From Sporofaciens musculi (lineage in GTDB: Bacteria > Bacillota > Clostridia > Lachnospirales > Lachnospiraceae): 64,000 nucleotides of DNA. Positions 42,333 to 50,066 of this stretch are shown piece after piece. How positions within the stretch are numbered: position 1 is the stretch's first letter; each line of letters opens with the position of its first letter. A program made the position numbers and the translations under genes. The stretch covers positions 4,650,501 through 4,714,500 of the forward strand of contig NZ_WUQX01000001.1 of NCBI RefSeq assembly GCF_009830285.1, written 5' to 3'. The notes under the pieces were generated by a model that had not been told where the DNA came from, made no database searches, and was given only the letters and a program-made list of their open reading frames with translations.

Positions 42333-42957
42333 CTATACAATAGCTCTTTCTTTTTGTTTTAAATGGTAACCGATTTCTTTATTTCGTTCTCGATAAGCTA
42401 ATTTTATATTCTCTTCATCGCTTACGGGATCATTATAATCAAATAGCGATAACTGTGCTCTATCTGGAAAATATTTATTTAATAATCTCCTATCCAATTC
42501 CTGCTGTGTTTGGAACTTCCCATTTGGAAGAATATGTTTTACATCAATCCCCTCTAAAGAAAACGCCCTTGCCACCATAATAGCTCTATGACAATCAATG
42601 GGATCTTTCTCTGTACACATCAACACTATATTATTTCCTCTTTCTAATCCTAATTTTACACTTTCCATGCCTTTGACAAATAAATCTGAATGCGAATTCT
42701 TTTCAAAGTCCAAATATCCTTCCTCACTGTACAAATTAATATTATCTGGTCTTGCACCAAAAATTTACCCATAAAAAGTACTTTACCCCTTTTGTAAATA
42801 ATAAATTCTCAAGTTGTTCCTTATTGAATGTTTCCGCATATTTTGAATATGGAGTACTTCTTACGTCAAGCAAATAATTTATCTCAAACTTTTTTAGCAA
42901 ATTTGCAAAATATTCAAATTCAAATCGAGAATGCCCCACCGTATATAACAATCCCAT
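42333..42957 (-). pseudogene. Second DUF488 gene, frameshifted in T-runs
   Basis: The 5' frame (42742-42957) gives MGLLYTVGHSRFEFEYFANL and LLDVRSTPYSKYAETFNKEQ, the classical DUF488 start. The 3' frame (42333 to about 42760) gives MYSEEGYLDFEK-type sequence and the cysteine loop IVLMCTEKDPIDCHRAIMVA. Between them, YFFMGKFFGARPDN would be restored by adding one T to each of two T5 runs near 42760-42775. So either two deletions or two homopolymer errors disrupt an otherwise complete protein of about 208 residues. Confidence 0.75.
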
Positions 42958-43052
42958 TATTACACCTCTTTAAGATCATTTTGCTTACAATTATATTCTT
43001 TACCTATAAATTATCAATGATAGACTATCTTGTCGATAAGCCAAAGCAGATA

Positions 43053-43469
43053 TTACCTACCCCTATGCTTCTCTTTCCTTTTCTGCTGTTTCAATTCAAA
43101 CTTCCGCTGTTTCTCTAATTCCCGTTGTTCTCGGCTCACTGTCTTACGTTCAGTTTTTAACTGCTCCTGCTGTAATTTCAAAGCCTGTTGCGATTTTGTA
43201 CCTATCCCGGTATTCTGTACCTGTTTCCGTACTTCACGTTGTATCCGTTTAGGATTGCGACCAGCTTCTTTTACATCAGTTGCCACAGCCGGACTAAATC
43301 TTAACCGATAGTAATTTTTCAGAATGAACTCATAAACCTCATAGTCTTTGGGTTCTGCCCCGAATGTAACCTTACACACAGATAGCTTTCCATCTGATAC
43401 ACGTTCAAACACTCCCACCCAAAACGGTTCTTCAAAAAATACTGTCAATTTCCCCGATACTTTGTCCAT
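43053..43469 (-). CDS. yjdF: YjdF family protein
   Basis: This 138-residue protein starts MDKVSGKLTVFFEEPFWVGV and contains VTFGAEPKDYEVYEFILKNY, as in YjdF (DUF2992). The C-terminal third is a Lys/Gln/Glu-rich helix, also usual for the family. Its function is unknown; many family genes are preceded by the yjdF riboswitch, which senses azaaromatic compounds, and here the leader fits (43500-43615). TAAGGAGGATTTGTT precedes the ATG. It is the first gene of a leftward unit with two DUF488 and a DuOB-like gene. Confidence 0.85.
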   Translation of the reverse strand: MDKVSGKLTVFFEEPFWVGVFERVSDGKLSVCKVTFGAEPKDYEVYEFILKNYYRLRFSPAVATDVKEAGRNPKRIQREVRKQVQNTGIGTKSQQALKLQQEQLKTERKTVSREQRELEKQRKFELKQQKRKEKHRGR

Positions 43470-43499
43470 AACAAATCCTCCTTAAAATAATTGTGATGA

Positions 43500-43615
43500 A
43501 CAAAGAACGGACGACCCTAAGGAGGGAGGGCTACTTACACCAAATCGGTGCGACTGGACTACCTACCAGTTCTGCAAGATTACCTTGCGTTGTGTTTTTA
43601 TCTTTGCCTCTATAT
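43500..43615 (-). promoter_or_regulatory. Probable yjdF-motif riboswitch
   Basis: The leader of the yjdF gene reads, on the minus strand, ACAACGCAAGGTAATCTTGC, then ACTGG-TAGGTAGT-CCAGT, GCACC-GATT-TGGTGT and AAGTAGCCCTCCCTCCTTAGGG. These four hairpins and the conserved GGTAGGTAGT and GTAAGTAGCCC words fit my memory of the yjdF RNA. A possible -10 TAATAT lies just upstream. The open frame across this region is therefore not a gene. Confidence 0.65.
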
Positions 43616-43710
43616 ATTACCACATAAACGCCCATTTTTCCACAAAAATGTGGCAATCCACCTATAACTGCAAACTGCCATATTATCATTCCCCTTGTCT
43701 GCTCTAACTT

Positions 43711-43730
43711 ACATGGTGCTAGCACCATGT
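43711..43730. repeat. Perfect 20-bp palindrome flanking the DuOB/DUF488 module, right
   Basis: ACATGGTGCTAGCACCATGT is identical to its reverse complement. A decayed copy lies at 41180-41199 beyond the other end of the module. Confidence 0.65.
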
Positions 43731-43776
43731 ACTAACCATTACCAAAAGGAACATTATCTTTGCCACAGCCTACTTC

Positions 43777-44538
43777 CTATAACCATACTCCCCAATCCCC
43801 ATAATTAAATGTCCCACTTCCTTGATGAAGTTTTCCGTCTGCCTTGAGATTTCTAAACGCTTCCCGCATACGAATTAGGATTTCCGATTCTATATCCAGT
43901 GAATGGTGTGCAGGAAATACTTCCTTTACAGGCAATGCCGCAACTTTTTCCAAAGAATCAAGGTATGCTTCCGGGTCAGTAGACGGATAATAAGCGAACA
44001 GAATATCTTTATAAACCAAATCGCCAGTAAATAAATATCCCCTGCTTTTTTCCCAAAAGCACATATGCCCCGGAGAGTGTCCGGGAGTATGCAGCACTTC
44101 AATTTCCCTACCGCCAATATCAATGATGTCATGGTCTGTCTGCACTTTTGTTGGCATACCTTGAAACAATTCATAATCGTTCACGCAAAACCCTTCGGGT
44201 AAATCACAGCGGTCTATGACCATCTCTCTTATTGTTTCGATTGATAAAGGGAATTTACCATTCAACCAATCCAATTCATCAGCATGGGCATAAAAATCCG
44301 GGAAATACTTATGCCCTCCAATATGATCCCAATGAATATGCGTTGCTACTGCCGTAATTGGTTTATCGGTAAGTTTCAGCACTTCTTCATAGATATTGGA
44401 AATGCCAAGCCCCGTATCAATAAGCAAACTTCGGGTATTTCCATTCAACAGATAGCAATGCGTTTCCTCCCAATGGCGGTATTCACTGATAATATATGTA
44501 TTTGCATCAATTTTATCTATTATAAACCAGTTATCCAC
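43777..44538 (-). CDS. Metallo-beta-lactamase fold hydrolase
   Basis: This 253-residue protein has the MBL zinc motif THIHWDHIGGHKYF, then LHTPGHSPGHMCFW, the acidic TGDLVYKD, and EVFPAHHSLDI. This gives all metal ligands of a glyoxalase II-like hydrolase. No signal peptide is seen. Substrate unknown; proteins of this kind include glyoxalases, lactonases and RNA-processing enzymes. It is IME-1 cargo, upstream of the palindrome that bounds the yjdF module. Confidence 0.88.
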   Translation of the reverse strand: MDNWFIIDKIDANTYIISEYRHWEETHCYLLNGNTRSLLIDTGLGISNIYEEVLKLTDKPITAVATHIHWDHIGGHKYFPDFYAHADELDWLNGKFPLSIETIREMVIDRCDLPEGFCVNDYELFQGMPTKVQTDHDIIDIGGREIEVLHTPGHSPGHMCFWEKSRGYLFTGDLVYKDILFAYYPSTDPEAYLDSLEKVAALPVKEVFPAHHSLDIESEILIRMREAFRNLKADGKLHQGSGTFNYGDWGVWL

Positions 44539-44568
44539 TACTCTACGTTCCTTAAAATCCCAATGAAT

Positions 44569-45018
44569 TTATAGTTTTCCTATCTCTGCCAAAGAATTTT
44601 GAATATCCTTATAGACCAGTGACTGCATACTTTCTGCATAAATAGATATATCCGCTTTTTGTAATGCCGTAACAATATCTTCCTTTAATTCCGGCTTATT
44701 TTTTGCTATCATAGGTAGCAATTTTATACATTGTCTTGCCGTTATCGGCTTAACATCTTCTATATGCTTCAAATATTTGTCTATGATTTCATCAATTTTA
44801 TTATCTTTATCCCATTTAGCGTTGTATGCAATCAGCGTAAACCCTCTTGTCCGAATGTAAGAATTATCACTGTCAATCATATTGGCTAACTTATCCATAT
44901 AACAATATACCTTGTCTGATTCCTCACATTCCTTTTGCAACATCTGTAATGCTTTGTATGCTGTATTATTATTTTTGTCAAATAACAGCGTAAAATTATC
45001 CTCAACATTTATTTCCAT
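44569..45018 (-). CDS. HEAT-repeat-like helical protein
   Basis: This 149-residue protein is all helical, with a repeating pattern YKALQMLQKECEES, DNSYIRTRGFTLIAYNAKWD and KPITARQCIKLLPMIAKNKP that looks like HEAT repeats. Related small proteins are sometimes annotated as SufBD-like, without basis in iron-sulfur assembly. It is 30 bp upstream of the MBL gene in the same direction and could serve as its partner. Confidence 0.65.
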   Translation of the reverse strand: MEINVEDNFTLLFDKNNNTAYKALQMLQKECEESDKVYCYMDKLANMIDSDNSYIRTRGFTLIAYNAKWDKDNKIDEIIDKYLKHIEDVKPITARQCIKLLPMIAKNKPELKEDIVTALQKADISIYAESMQSLVYKDIQNSLAEIGKL

Positions 45019-45125
45019 GCTGTTTCATCTCCCATATCTTTAATCATGCTTTCGATTATAGCACTTTCTCTCTGTATCTGCCACTATAAAATACAGGGCA
45101 TAGCAACCGCCACGCCCCATATTTT

Positions 45126-45440
45126 TTATCGTTCCAACGATTTTTCTATCTTGTATTTCTGCCCTTTCAAATCGTTCTGTTTCTCATACAGATTATTGCG
45201 CTCTTTGCAGAGTTCTTTCATGCGCTCCAACTGCGCCCGTACTCCCTCCCTGCAATCCGGCTCTATCTTCTTATATTCCCCGGTCAGATTGCGGATTATA
45301 TTATTGTTTTCTTTTATCTGTTCCGACAAACATACCCAGTCTATTAGATTTTGCACTTCTTTGTCCGTTTCGTAAAGGTCTGTATCTGCCACGATTTTAG
45401 CGCACAGCCGTATCATAACTTTTTTCTCCATATCCGTCAT
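45126..45440 (-). CDS. Small coiled-coil protein next to the IME-1 relaxase
   Basis: This 104-residue protein MTDMEKKVMIRLCAKIVADT has a coiled-coil C-terminal half rich in Lys and Glu (CKERNNLYEKQNDLKGQKYK). It lies 19 bp downstream of the relaxase gene on the same strand, the place of small accessory proteins in MOBV elements. I do not recognise a family. Confidence 0.55.
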   Translation of the reverse strand: MTDMEKKVMIRLCAKIVADTDLYETDKEVQNLIDWVCLSEQIKENNNIIRNLTGEYKKIEPDCREGVRAQLERMKELCKERNNLYEKQNDLKGQKYKIEKSLER

Positions 45441-45459
45441 ATCCTATCAATCCCCTTTC

Positions 45460-46830
45460 CTATCGGCTTATTTCAAAGGCACGTTTCGGGCGTTTCTTTG
45501 ACCATTCTGCCTGCTCTAATGCCTTTGACCGTTCCACTATCGACTGTACCTGTTCCCTGCCGAAATGCCGCTCCAAACGCCCCAAATCAGACACTTTTTC
45601 CTGCAAACGGTCTATGGTGTCACTCTGTTCCATAACCTTGTCCGTCAAGCGGCTAATCTGTTTCTTCTGTCCGTCCACTTTGGCGGTCATCTTCTTTCCC
45701 TGCTCCGTAAGCTGTACGCACTTGATAGTCAGATTTTTAACGACTTCTTTCAATTTCTCCACAAGCGGTAAAGCCTTTTTATCCCTATATGCTTTTGCGC
45801 TCATCAATGCCCCCGGTTCTGCCAACTGCCATTTCACATCTTCGTCATAAGCGTGGATATTGCGCTCCATGATTTCCTTTGACTGAACCATTTTGTTAAG
45901 TTCCTGCTGTAACTTTTTCTGCTGCTTCTCCAACTTTTCATTTTCAGACAGCAGCTTTTCTTTATCCTCTGTCAGCGTTTCCGTCTGTTCTTTCAACAGA
46001 TGATTTATTGTGGTAAGTTCCGATACTTCCTGCCGGATTGCTTCTCCCTCTTTCCGTATCTGTTCCGTTTCCTGTCCTGCCGTCATCTGCTGATGAAGAA
46101 TATCGGATAATTCCTCTTTACTGCCGGAGATTGTCTGCTCCAGTTCCGCAACTTCTTTTGCACGTTCCTTTTTCTCAAAATCCAAAACAGATAAATGCTT
46201 CTCATGTGTTCCCTTTTTCTCCCACTCAATACCATGTTGCAACATAATCTCCGCAAGCCGTTCTTTCTCTGCCGCTACCCACTGATTTCGCTCTGTTTCG
46301 CTCCTTGTGCCGCCTTTGAAACCAAGTTCTGCCAGTGCCTTTTTTAATGATACCCTCGTACCAAGCCCTCTCTTGCTTCCAGTCGTATAGGGTATAAAAT
46401 CTATATGCAGATGTGGCGTGGCTTCGTCCATGTGGAGATGTGCCGAAAAAACCCTTAACGTAGGATTGCGCCGCTGAAAGTCCTGCATATATTTATCAAG
46501 TATTTTTGCCGCAAGCTGTCCGTCCTCTGTCTTTGCCCCCATATCGTCCTTGTTGCCTATCTGCAAAATAATCTCATGGAATGGCTTCTCCTGTTTGCCG
46601 GAACAGATTTTTTCATAATAATCATCAATCTTGCGGTCATTTCTTGTCTGCTTCTCATTGTACCGGGCGAGTGCTTCATCAAATAATTCATGGTATACGT
46701 CTTTGATATTTTCGTTACAGTATTCCACATTCATACAACTCCGCTCCGGGTCAGTGTTCTTTGCATGGAATTTTCTGCTGTTATGGTTGACAGAGCCTTT
46801 CCCTGTCATAACGCTGATAGTCCGCTTCAA
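45460..46830 (-). CDS. mobV: MOBV relaxase (Pre/Mob family), IME-1
   Basis: This 456-residue homologue of the IME-2 relaxase starts MKRTISVMTGKGSVNHNSRK. The metal motif HLHMDEATPHLH and the following FIPYTTGSKRGLGTRVSLKK match the MOBV signature. The C-terminal two-thirds is a long coiled coil (about residues 225-440) that would hold the relaxase as a dimer or bind accessory proteins. Homology with the IME-2 copy is high in the first 215 residues and low after that. The candidate oriT lies 50 bp upstream. Confidence 0.92.
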   Translation of the reverse strand: MKRTISVMTGKGSVNHNSRKFHAKNTDPERSCMNVEYCNENIKDVYHELFDEALARYNEKQTRNDRKIDDYYEKICSGKQEKPFHEIILQIGNKDDMGAKTEDGQLAAKILDKYMQDFQRRNPTLRVFSAHLHMDEATPHLHIDFIPYTTGSKRGLGTRVSLKKALAELGFKGGTRSETERNQWVAAEKERLAEIMLQHGIEWEKKGTHEKHLSVLDFEKKERAKEVAELEQTISGSKEELSDILHQQMTAGQETEQIRKEGEAIRQEVSELTTINHLLKEQTETLTEDKEKLLSENEKLEKQQKKLQQELNKMVQSKEIMERNIHAYDEDVKWQLAEPGALMSAKAYRDKKALPLVEKLKEVVKNLTIKCVQLTEQGKKMTAKVDGQKKQISRLTDKVMEQSDTIDRLQEKVSDLGRLERHFGREQVQSIVERSKALEQAEWSKKRPKRAFEISR

Positions 46831-46880
46831 TCAATTCCCCTTTCTCCCTGTCGGGTAATGAGCGCCGGATACGGCGCATA

Positions 46881-46920
46881 GCCTTTGTTACTTTCTGCGA
46901 AAGTAACGCAAAAGCACTTT
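46881..46920. other. Candidate oriT hairpin region, IME-1
   Basis: GTTACTTTC-TGC-GAAAGTAAC followed by GCAAAAGCACTTT matches the block upstream of the IME-2 relaxase; only the loop differs. Further hairpins follow (CCGTCC-TGC-GGACGG near 46970). The gap 46831-47150 carries no convincing gene. Confidence 0.6.
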
Positions 46921-47038
46921 CGACAGGCTACGCTCTATCAAAAGTGCCTTTGCGCCCTGCCGGGGGCTTTCCGTCCTGCGGACGGTGGGTGGCTTTTCGC
47001 CGCCTTGATACTGCCGCTTTCCGGCTTTCTCCCAACAC

Positions 47039-47131
47039 CGCAACAATGCAATGTCTATAATTTTTGCAACCTTGCAATCTTCAAGAATGCAATTCCAAGA
47101 CTGCAAAATTCTAATATCCTGCATTGTTGCG
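47039..47131. repeat. 12-bp inverted repeats before the IME-1 ATPase
   Basis: CGCAACAATGCA (47039-47050) and TGCATTGTTGCG (47120-47131) enclose several TTGCA and TGCAA words. IME-2 has a shorter version at 36932-36970. Confidence 0.5.
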
Positions 47132-47150
47132 CTGTTACCTTGCCTGTCCG

Positions 47151-48128
47151 TCACTGTTTGATTTTATCCAGTTCCCAATACCATGTATTATTTATCCGCT
47201 TCGCCCGGACACCTAACTCTTTTTTCGCATTTTCCAGTGTCCGCTTCGATATGCCCTGCTCGTCTGCAAGACTCAAAATCTCATTGCTCTGCATGGCATT
47301 GTTTGTTTCTGCCAGTTCCCGAAGTAACCGTTTCGCCTGTTCCATTTTATTTGCTTTTGGAGCAATGCCGCCTAACACTTCATCAGCGGTAATCTCATAA
47401 TCTCCAAGCCATTGAAAACCGCCCTCCGACAATGCAAACGCTTTCGGGTGTCCGAACGCCGCAAGGTTATTTTTTATCTGTACCACAGCCCTTGTATTTT
47501 CTTCCCCCTCTACCCTGCCGACTAAGAGAACGCTTCTAGCGACTGCAAAGAAATCAATCGAACCCATTCCCCGGTATGCTGCCTTATTTCCTGCCGCCTT
47601 GTTCATATGCCCGACAAGCACAATCGCACACTGGTATTTCTCTGCCAGTGCCGCTAATTTCTTCGTCATATCTCTTGCTTCGTTTGCCCGGTTCATATCC
47701 ATACCGCCGCCCAAATAGGCTTGTATCGGGTCTAAAATCAGCAGCTTTGCACCTGTCTTTATAACGGCTTCTTCCAGCCGTACATCTATCATGGAAAGAG
47801 ATTTTATTCTTTCGTCAATGACAGAGATTTTCTCACAGTCTGCCCCTGCCTGTTCTAACCGGGGCTTTACCGTATCCGCAAGCCCGTCCTCTGCACTCTG
47901 ATAGATTACATTCAAAGGCTCTGTCAGTTTCATTTCATTGTCTAAGCCCCCTCCTTTTGACAATTTCGCCGCTATGTTCAGTACAAAAGTTGTCTTTCCA
48001 TCGCCCGGATCGCCTTGAACAATAGTCAGCTTGCCATAAGGGATAAACGGAAACCACAGCCAAGAAACTTCCTGTGACTGTATCTCCGACAATTTAATCA
48101 ACTGTAATTCTGTTTTTGTTTCTTCCAT
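47151..48128 (-). CDS. RecA-fold AAA ATPase (RepA-like helicase), IME-1
   Basis: This protein of about 325 residues is homologous to that of IME-2. Walker A is QGDPGDGKT, Walker B is LLILDPIQAYLG, and GHMNKAAGNKAAYRGMGSID is the conserved loop. The C-terminal SLADEQGISKRTLENAKKEL is a winged-helix-like segment. The start at 48126-48128 is chosen because GGAGGG lies 5-10 bp upstream. It probably drives replication or strand displacement of the element. Confidence 0.85.
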   Translation of the reverse strand: MEETKTELQLIKLSEIQSQEVSWLWFPFIPYGKLTIVQGDPGDGKTTFVLNIAAKLSKGGGLDNEMKLTEPLNVIYQSAEDGLADTVKPRLEQAGADCEKISVIDERIKSLSMIDVRLEEAVIKTGAKLLILDPIQAYLGGGMDMNRANEARDMTKKLAALAEKYQCAIVLVGHMNKAAGNKAAYRGMGSIDFFAVARSVLLVGRVEGEENTRAVVQIKNNLAAFGHPKAFALSEGGFQWLGDYEITADEVLGGIAPKANKMEQAKRLLRELAETNNAMQSNEILSLADEQGISKRTLENAKKELGVRAKRINNTWYWELDKIKQ

Positions 48129-48159
48129 AATGCCCTCCATTTCTGAAAAATCGTTGTCA

Positions 48160-48215
48160 CTGGAAGAAACCTCTGCTATACTGATATTGTGATATTGATA
48201 ACAGAGGTTTTCCAG
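48160..48215. repeat. Long imperfect hairpin upstream of the IME-1 ATPase
   Basis: CTGGAAGAAACCTCTG pairs with CAGAGGTTTTCCAG around a loop of about 26 bases with ATATCACAATATCAG. It sits between the mobC-like and ATPase genes, where IME-2 has the 49-residue gene instead. Confidence 0.5.
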
Positions 48216-48226
48216 TTATCACAGCC

Positions 48227-48616
48227 CTAACAGTTGCTGCTGTCGGGGCTTTTTTCTTCTCCGTTGGTGTTGCCCTGCCACAGATATTTTGCTCCGTCCA
48301 ACACCCACAGGATTGCTTTCAGCATATCAAGACAATCATTCCGCATATCTTCCAATCCCTCCGGCGTTAAATCTACCTCTGTCTTTTCAAACTGTTCCGT
48401 TACTTCCCGGATATTTGTCTGCATTATCTTTAGTTCCTCTACCAACTGGTAAACCAGTTCTTTTTTGCCAACCACGCACACCCGGTTATAGATACAGGAA
48501 CGGACAAAATAATCTTTCTTAGAAAGTCCGCTTGCCAAAATCTTTGCTTCGATTTCTTCCCTCTCTCTGGGGGAAATACGAAAGCTGATTGTCGGGTATT
48601 TATGCACTCCGCTCAT
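48227..48616 (-). CDS. MobC-like mobilization accessory protein, IME-1
   Basis: This 129-residue protein starts MSGVHKYPTISFRISPRERE, followed by IEAKILASGLSKKDYFVRSC. It is a ribbon-helix-helix protein like the IME-2 homologue. The ATG overlaps the integrase stop (ATGA at 48613-48616). Such proteins help the relaxase open oriT. Confidence 0.78.
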   Translation of the reverse strand: MSGVHKYPTISFRISPREREEIEAKILASGLSKKDYFVRSCIYNRVCVVGKKELVYQLVEELKIMQTNIREVTEQFEKTEVDLTPEGLEDMRNDCLDMLKAILWVLDGAKYLWQGNTNGEEKSPDSSNC

Positions 48617-49677
48617 TCTTCTTCCTCCCTGCTGTTTTCAATCTCCAATTTATCTGCAAGCTCTCCCTGCTTATTGGGATATAAATGTGAATAAGTATTT
48701 AATGTTGTTTCGATTTTCTCATGCCCCAAGCGTTCCGCAATCGCTAAAGGTGTAAAACCCATTTCCACGAGTAACGAAGCGTGGGAATGACGAATATCGT
48801 GCAAGCGTATTCTTTTTACTCCCGAAGCCTTGATACCTCTGACAATCTCATGCTCCATATAGGATTTTGTAAAACGGAACATTCTTTCGTCTGCCATAAT
48901 TCCGTATAGATGCGAAGTATATTCTTTTAATTCCTCTGCTAAAAATGGCGGTATCGTTATGATGCGTTTACTCTTTGGCGTTTTGGGTGGTGTGATAATG
49001 TCCCTGCCCTCTATGCGCTGATAAGATTTGTTTACGGAAATAGTGCGCTTCTCCAAATCAATATCATTATAGGTTATAGCAAGTAATTCCCCAATCCTCA
49101 TGCCCGTCCAATAAAGGAGTAGGAACGCCATTTTTGTTTCCGGCTTGTTCTCCACAGTCACAAGAAACTGCTTAAATTCCTGTTTCGTCCAAAACTCCTT
49201 TTCCCCGGCGTGGCTCTTTCCAATACTCCCGGCTTTCCGGCAAGGATTGTCTTTCAAGTCATAATACCGAACCGCATAATTGAAGATAGCCGATAACTGA
49301 TTATTGACCGTTTTCAGATACGTTTCCGAATATCCCTTTTTCATCAGTGCATTTTGCCATGCCCGAATGTCGGAAGCCTTAATCTCATTCATATTCTTTT
49401 TCTTGAAATACGGAATGATTTTCAAGTCAATAATGAATTTCTTTGTACGCATGGTATTTTCACGCAGACGGTGTTCCATATCCTCATAATAGATTTGTAC
49501 GAAGTTCTCAAAATTAATGTCTAAATTCCTCTGTTGCTGTTGCAGGAAGTCACGTTCCCACTGTTCCGCTTCCGCTTTTGTCTTAAATCCCCTCTTGTTC
49601 TTCTTGTGGCTTACGCCCTGCCAGTCCTTATAATAGAACTGGCAACGCCACATCTTTCCGTCCCTTGTCGCTGACAT
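48613..49677 (-). CDS. int: Tyrosine integrase, IME-1
   Basis: This 354-residue integrase has an N-terminal arm-binding domain (RDGKMWRCQFYYKDWQGVSH), a SAM-like core domain, and catalytic segments TGMRIGELLAITYND, HDIRHSHASLLVEMG and GHEKIETTLNTYSHLYP with the nucleophile Tyr. It is a clear relative of the IME-2 integrase but diverged, in keeping with the different arm repeats at the ends of each element. Confidence 0.93.
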   Translation of the reverse strand: MSATRDGKMWRCQFYYKDWQGVSHKKNKRGFKTKAEAEQWERDFLQQQQRNLDINFENFVQIYYEDMEHRLRENTMRTKKFIIDLKIIPYFKKKNMNEIKASDIRAWQNALMKKGYSETYLKTVNNQLSAIFNYAVRYYDLKDNPCRKAGSIGKSHAGEKEFWTKQEFKQFLVTVENKPETKMAFLLLYWTGMRIGELLAITYNDIDLEKRTISVNKSYQRIEGRDIITPPKTPKSKRIITIPPFLAEELKEYTSHLYGIMADERMFRFTKSYMEHEIVRGIKASGVKRIRLHDIRHSHASLLVEMGFTPLAIAERLGHEKIETTLNTYSHLYPNKQGELADKLEIENSREEEE

Positions 49678-49692
49678 AAAATCTCTCCTTTC

Positions 49693-49887
49693 CTACATGG
49701 CTACGGTCAAACCGTAGAATTTTTCTTCAAAGTATTTTGTCGGGACTTTGCCGCAGATTGTCCGATAGCCTTTTGCTTTCAGTTCCTCATTCAGCCCCCG
49801 GATAATCTTGTAGGCATAGCCCGTTGATACACCAAGCATTTCAGCCGCTTCCTCTGCCGTTACATACATTTTCTTTCCATTCTCCAT
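49693..49887 (-). CDS. xis: Excisionase-like winged-helix protein, IME-1
   Basis: This 64-residue protein MENGKKMYVTAEEAAEMLGV followed by STGYAYKIIRGLNEELKAKG has the same small winged-helix form as in IME-2. AAAGGACAGG lies upstream. It is 15 bp ahead of int and probably cotranscribed. Confidence 0.78.
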   Translation of the reverse strand: MENGKKMYVTAEEAAEMLGVSTGYAYKIIRGLNEELKAKGYRTICGKVPTKYFEEKFYGLTVAM

Positions 49888-49916
49888 ATAGTCCTGTCCT
49901 TTCTCTTTTTATTTCA

Positions 49917-50008
49917 GGTACACATATGTGACCTTTGTACTTCTATTATACGGTACACTTTTGTGAACGTCAAGTATTTATTTCAAATTTTTATACACAA
50001 ATGTGTCC
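49917..50008. promoter_or_regulatory. Three operator-like sites between xis and the XRE gene
   Basis: GGTACACATATGTGACC at 49917-49933, GGTACACTTTTGTGAAC at 49952-49968 and ATACACAAATGTGTCC at 49993-50008 share the dyad TACAC-nnn/nnnn-TGTG. They lie in the divergent promoter region, as expected for the XRE repressor. Confidence 0.72.
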
Positions 50009-50066
50009 TAATGTGATAGAATTGAACTAAGCACTAACGAAAATCACATAAATTGGAGGTATTGGC

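Noticed and set aside
43531..43728. 65-codon open frame on the minus strand upstream of yjdF
   Set aside because: It overlaps the structured leader and the likely promoter; the hairpins and conserved riboswitch words explain the sequence better than a protein.
46888..47154. 88-codon open frame between the IME-1 relaxase and ATPase genes
   Set aside because: It starts at a GTG overlapping the ATPase end without a ribosome binding site and runs through the oriT-like hairpins and inverted repeats; the translation is not protein-like.
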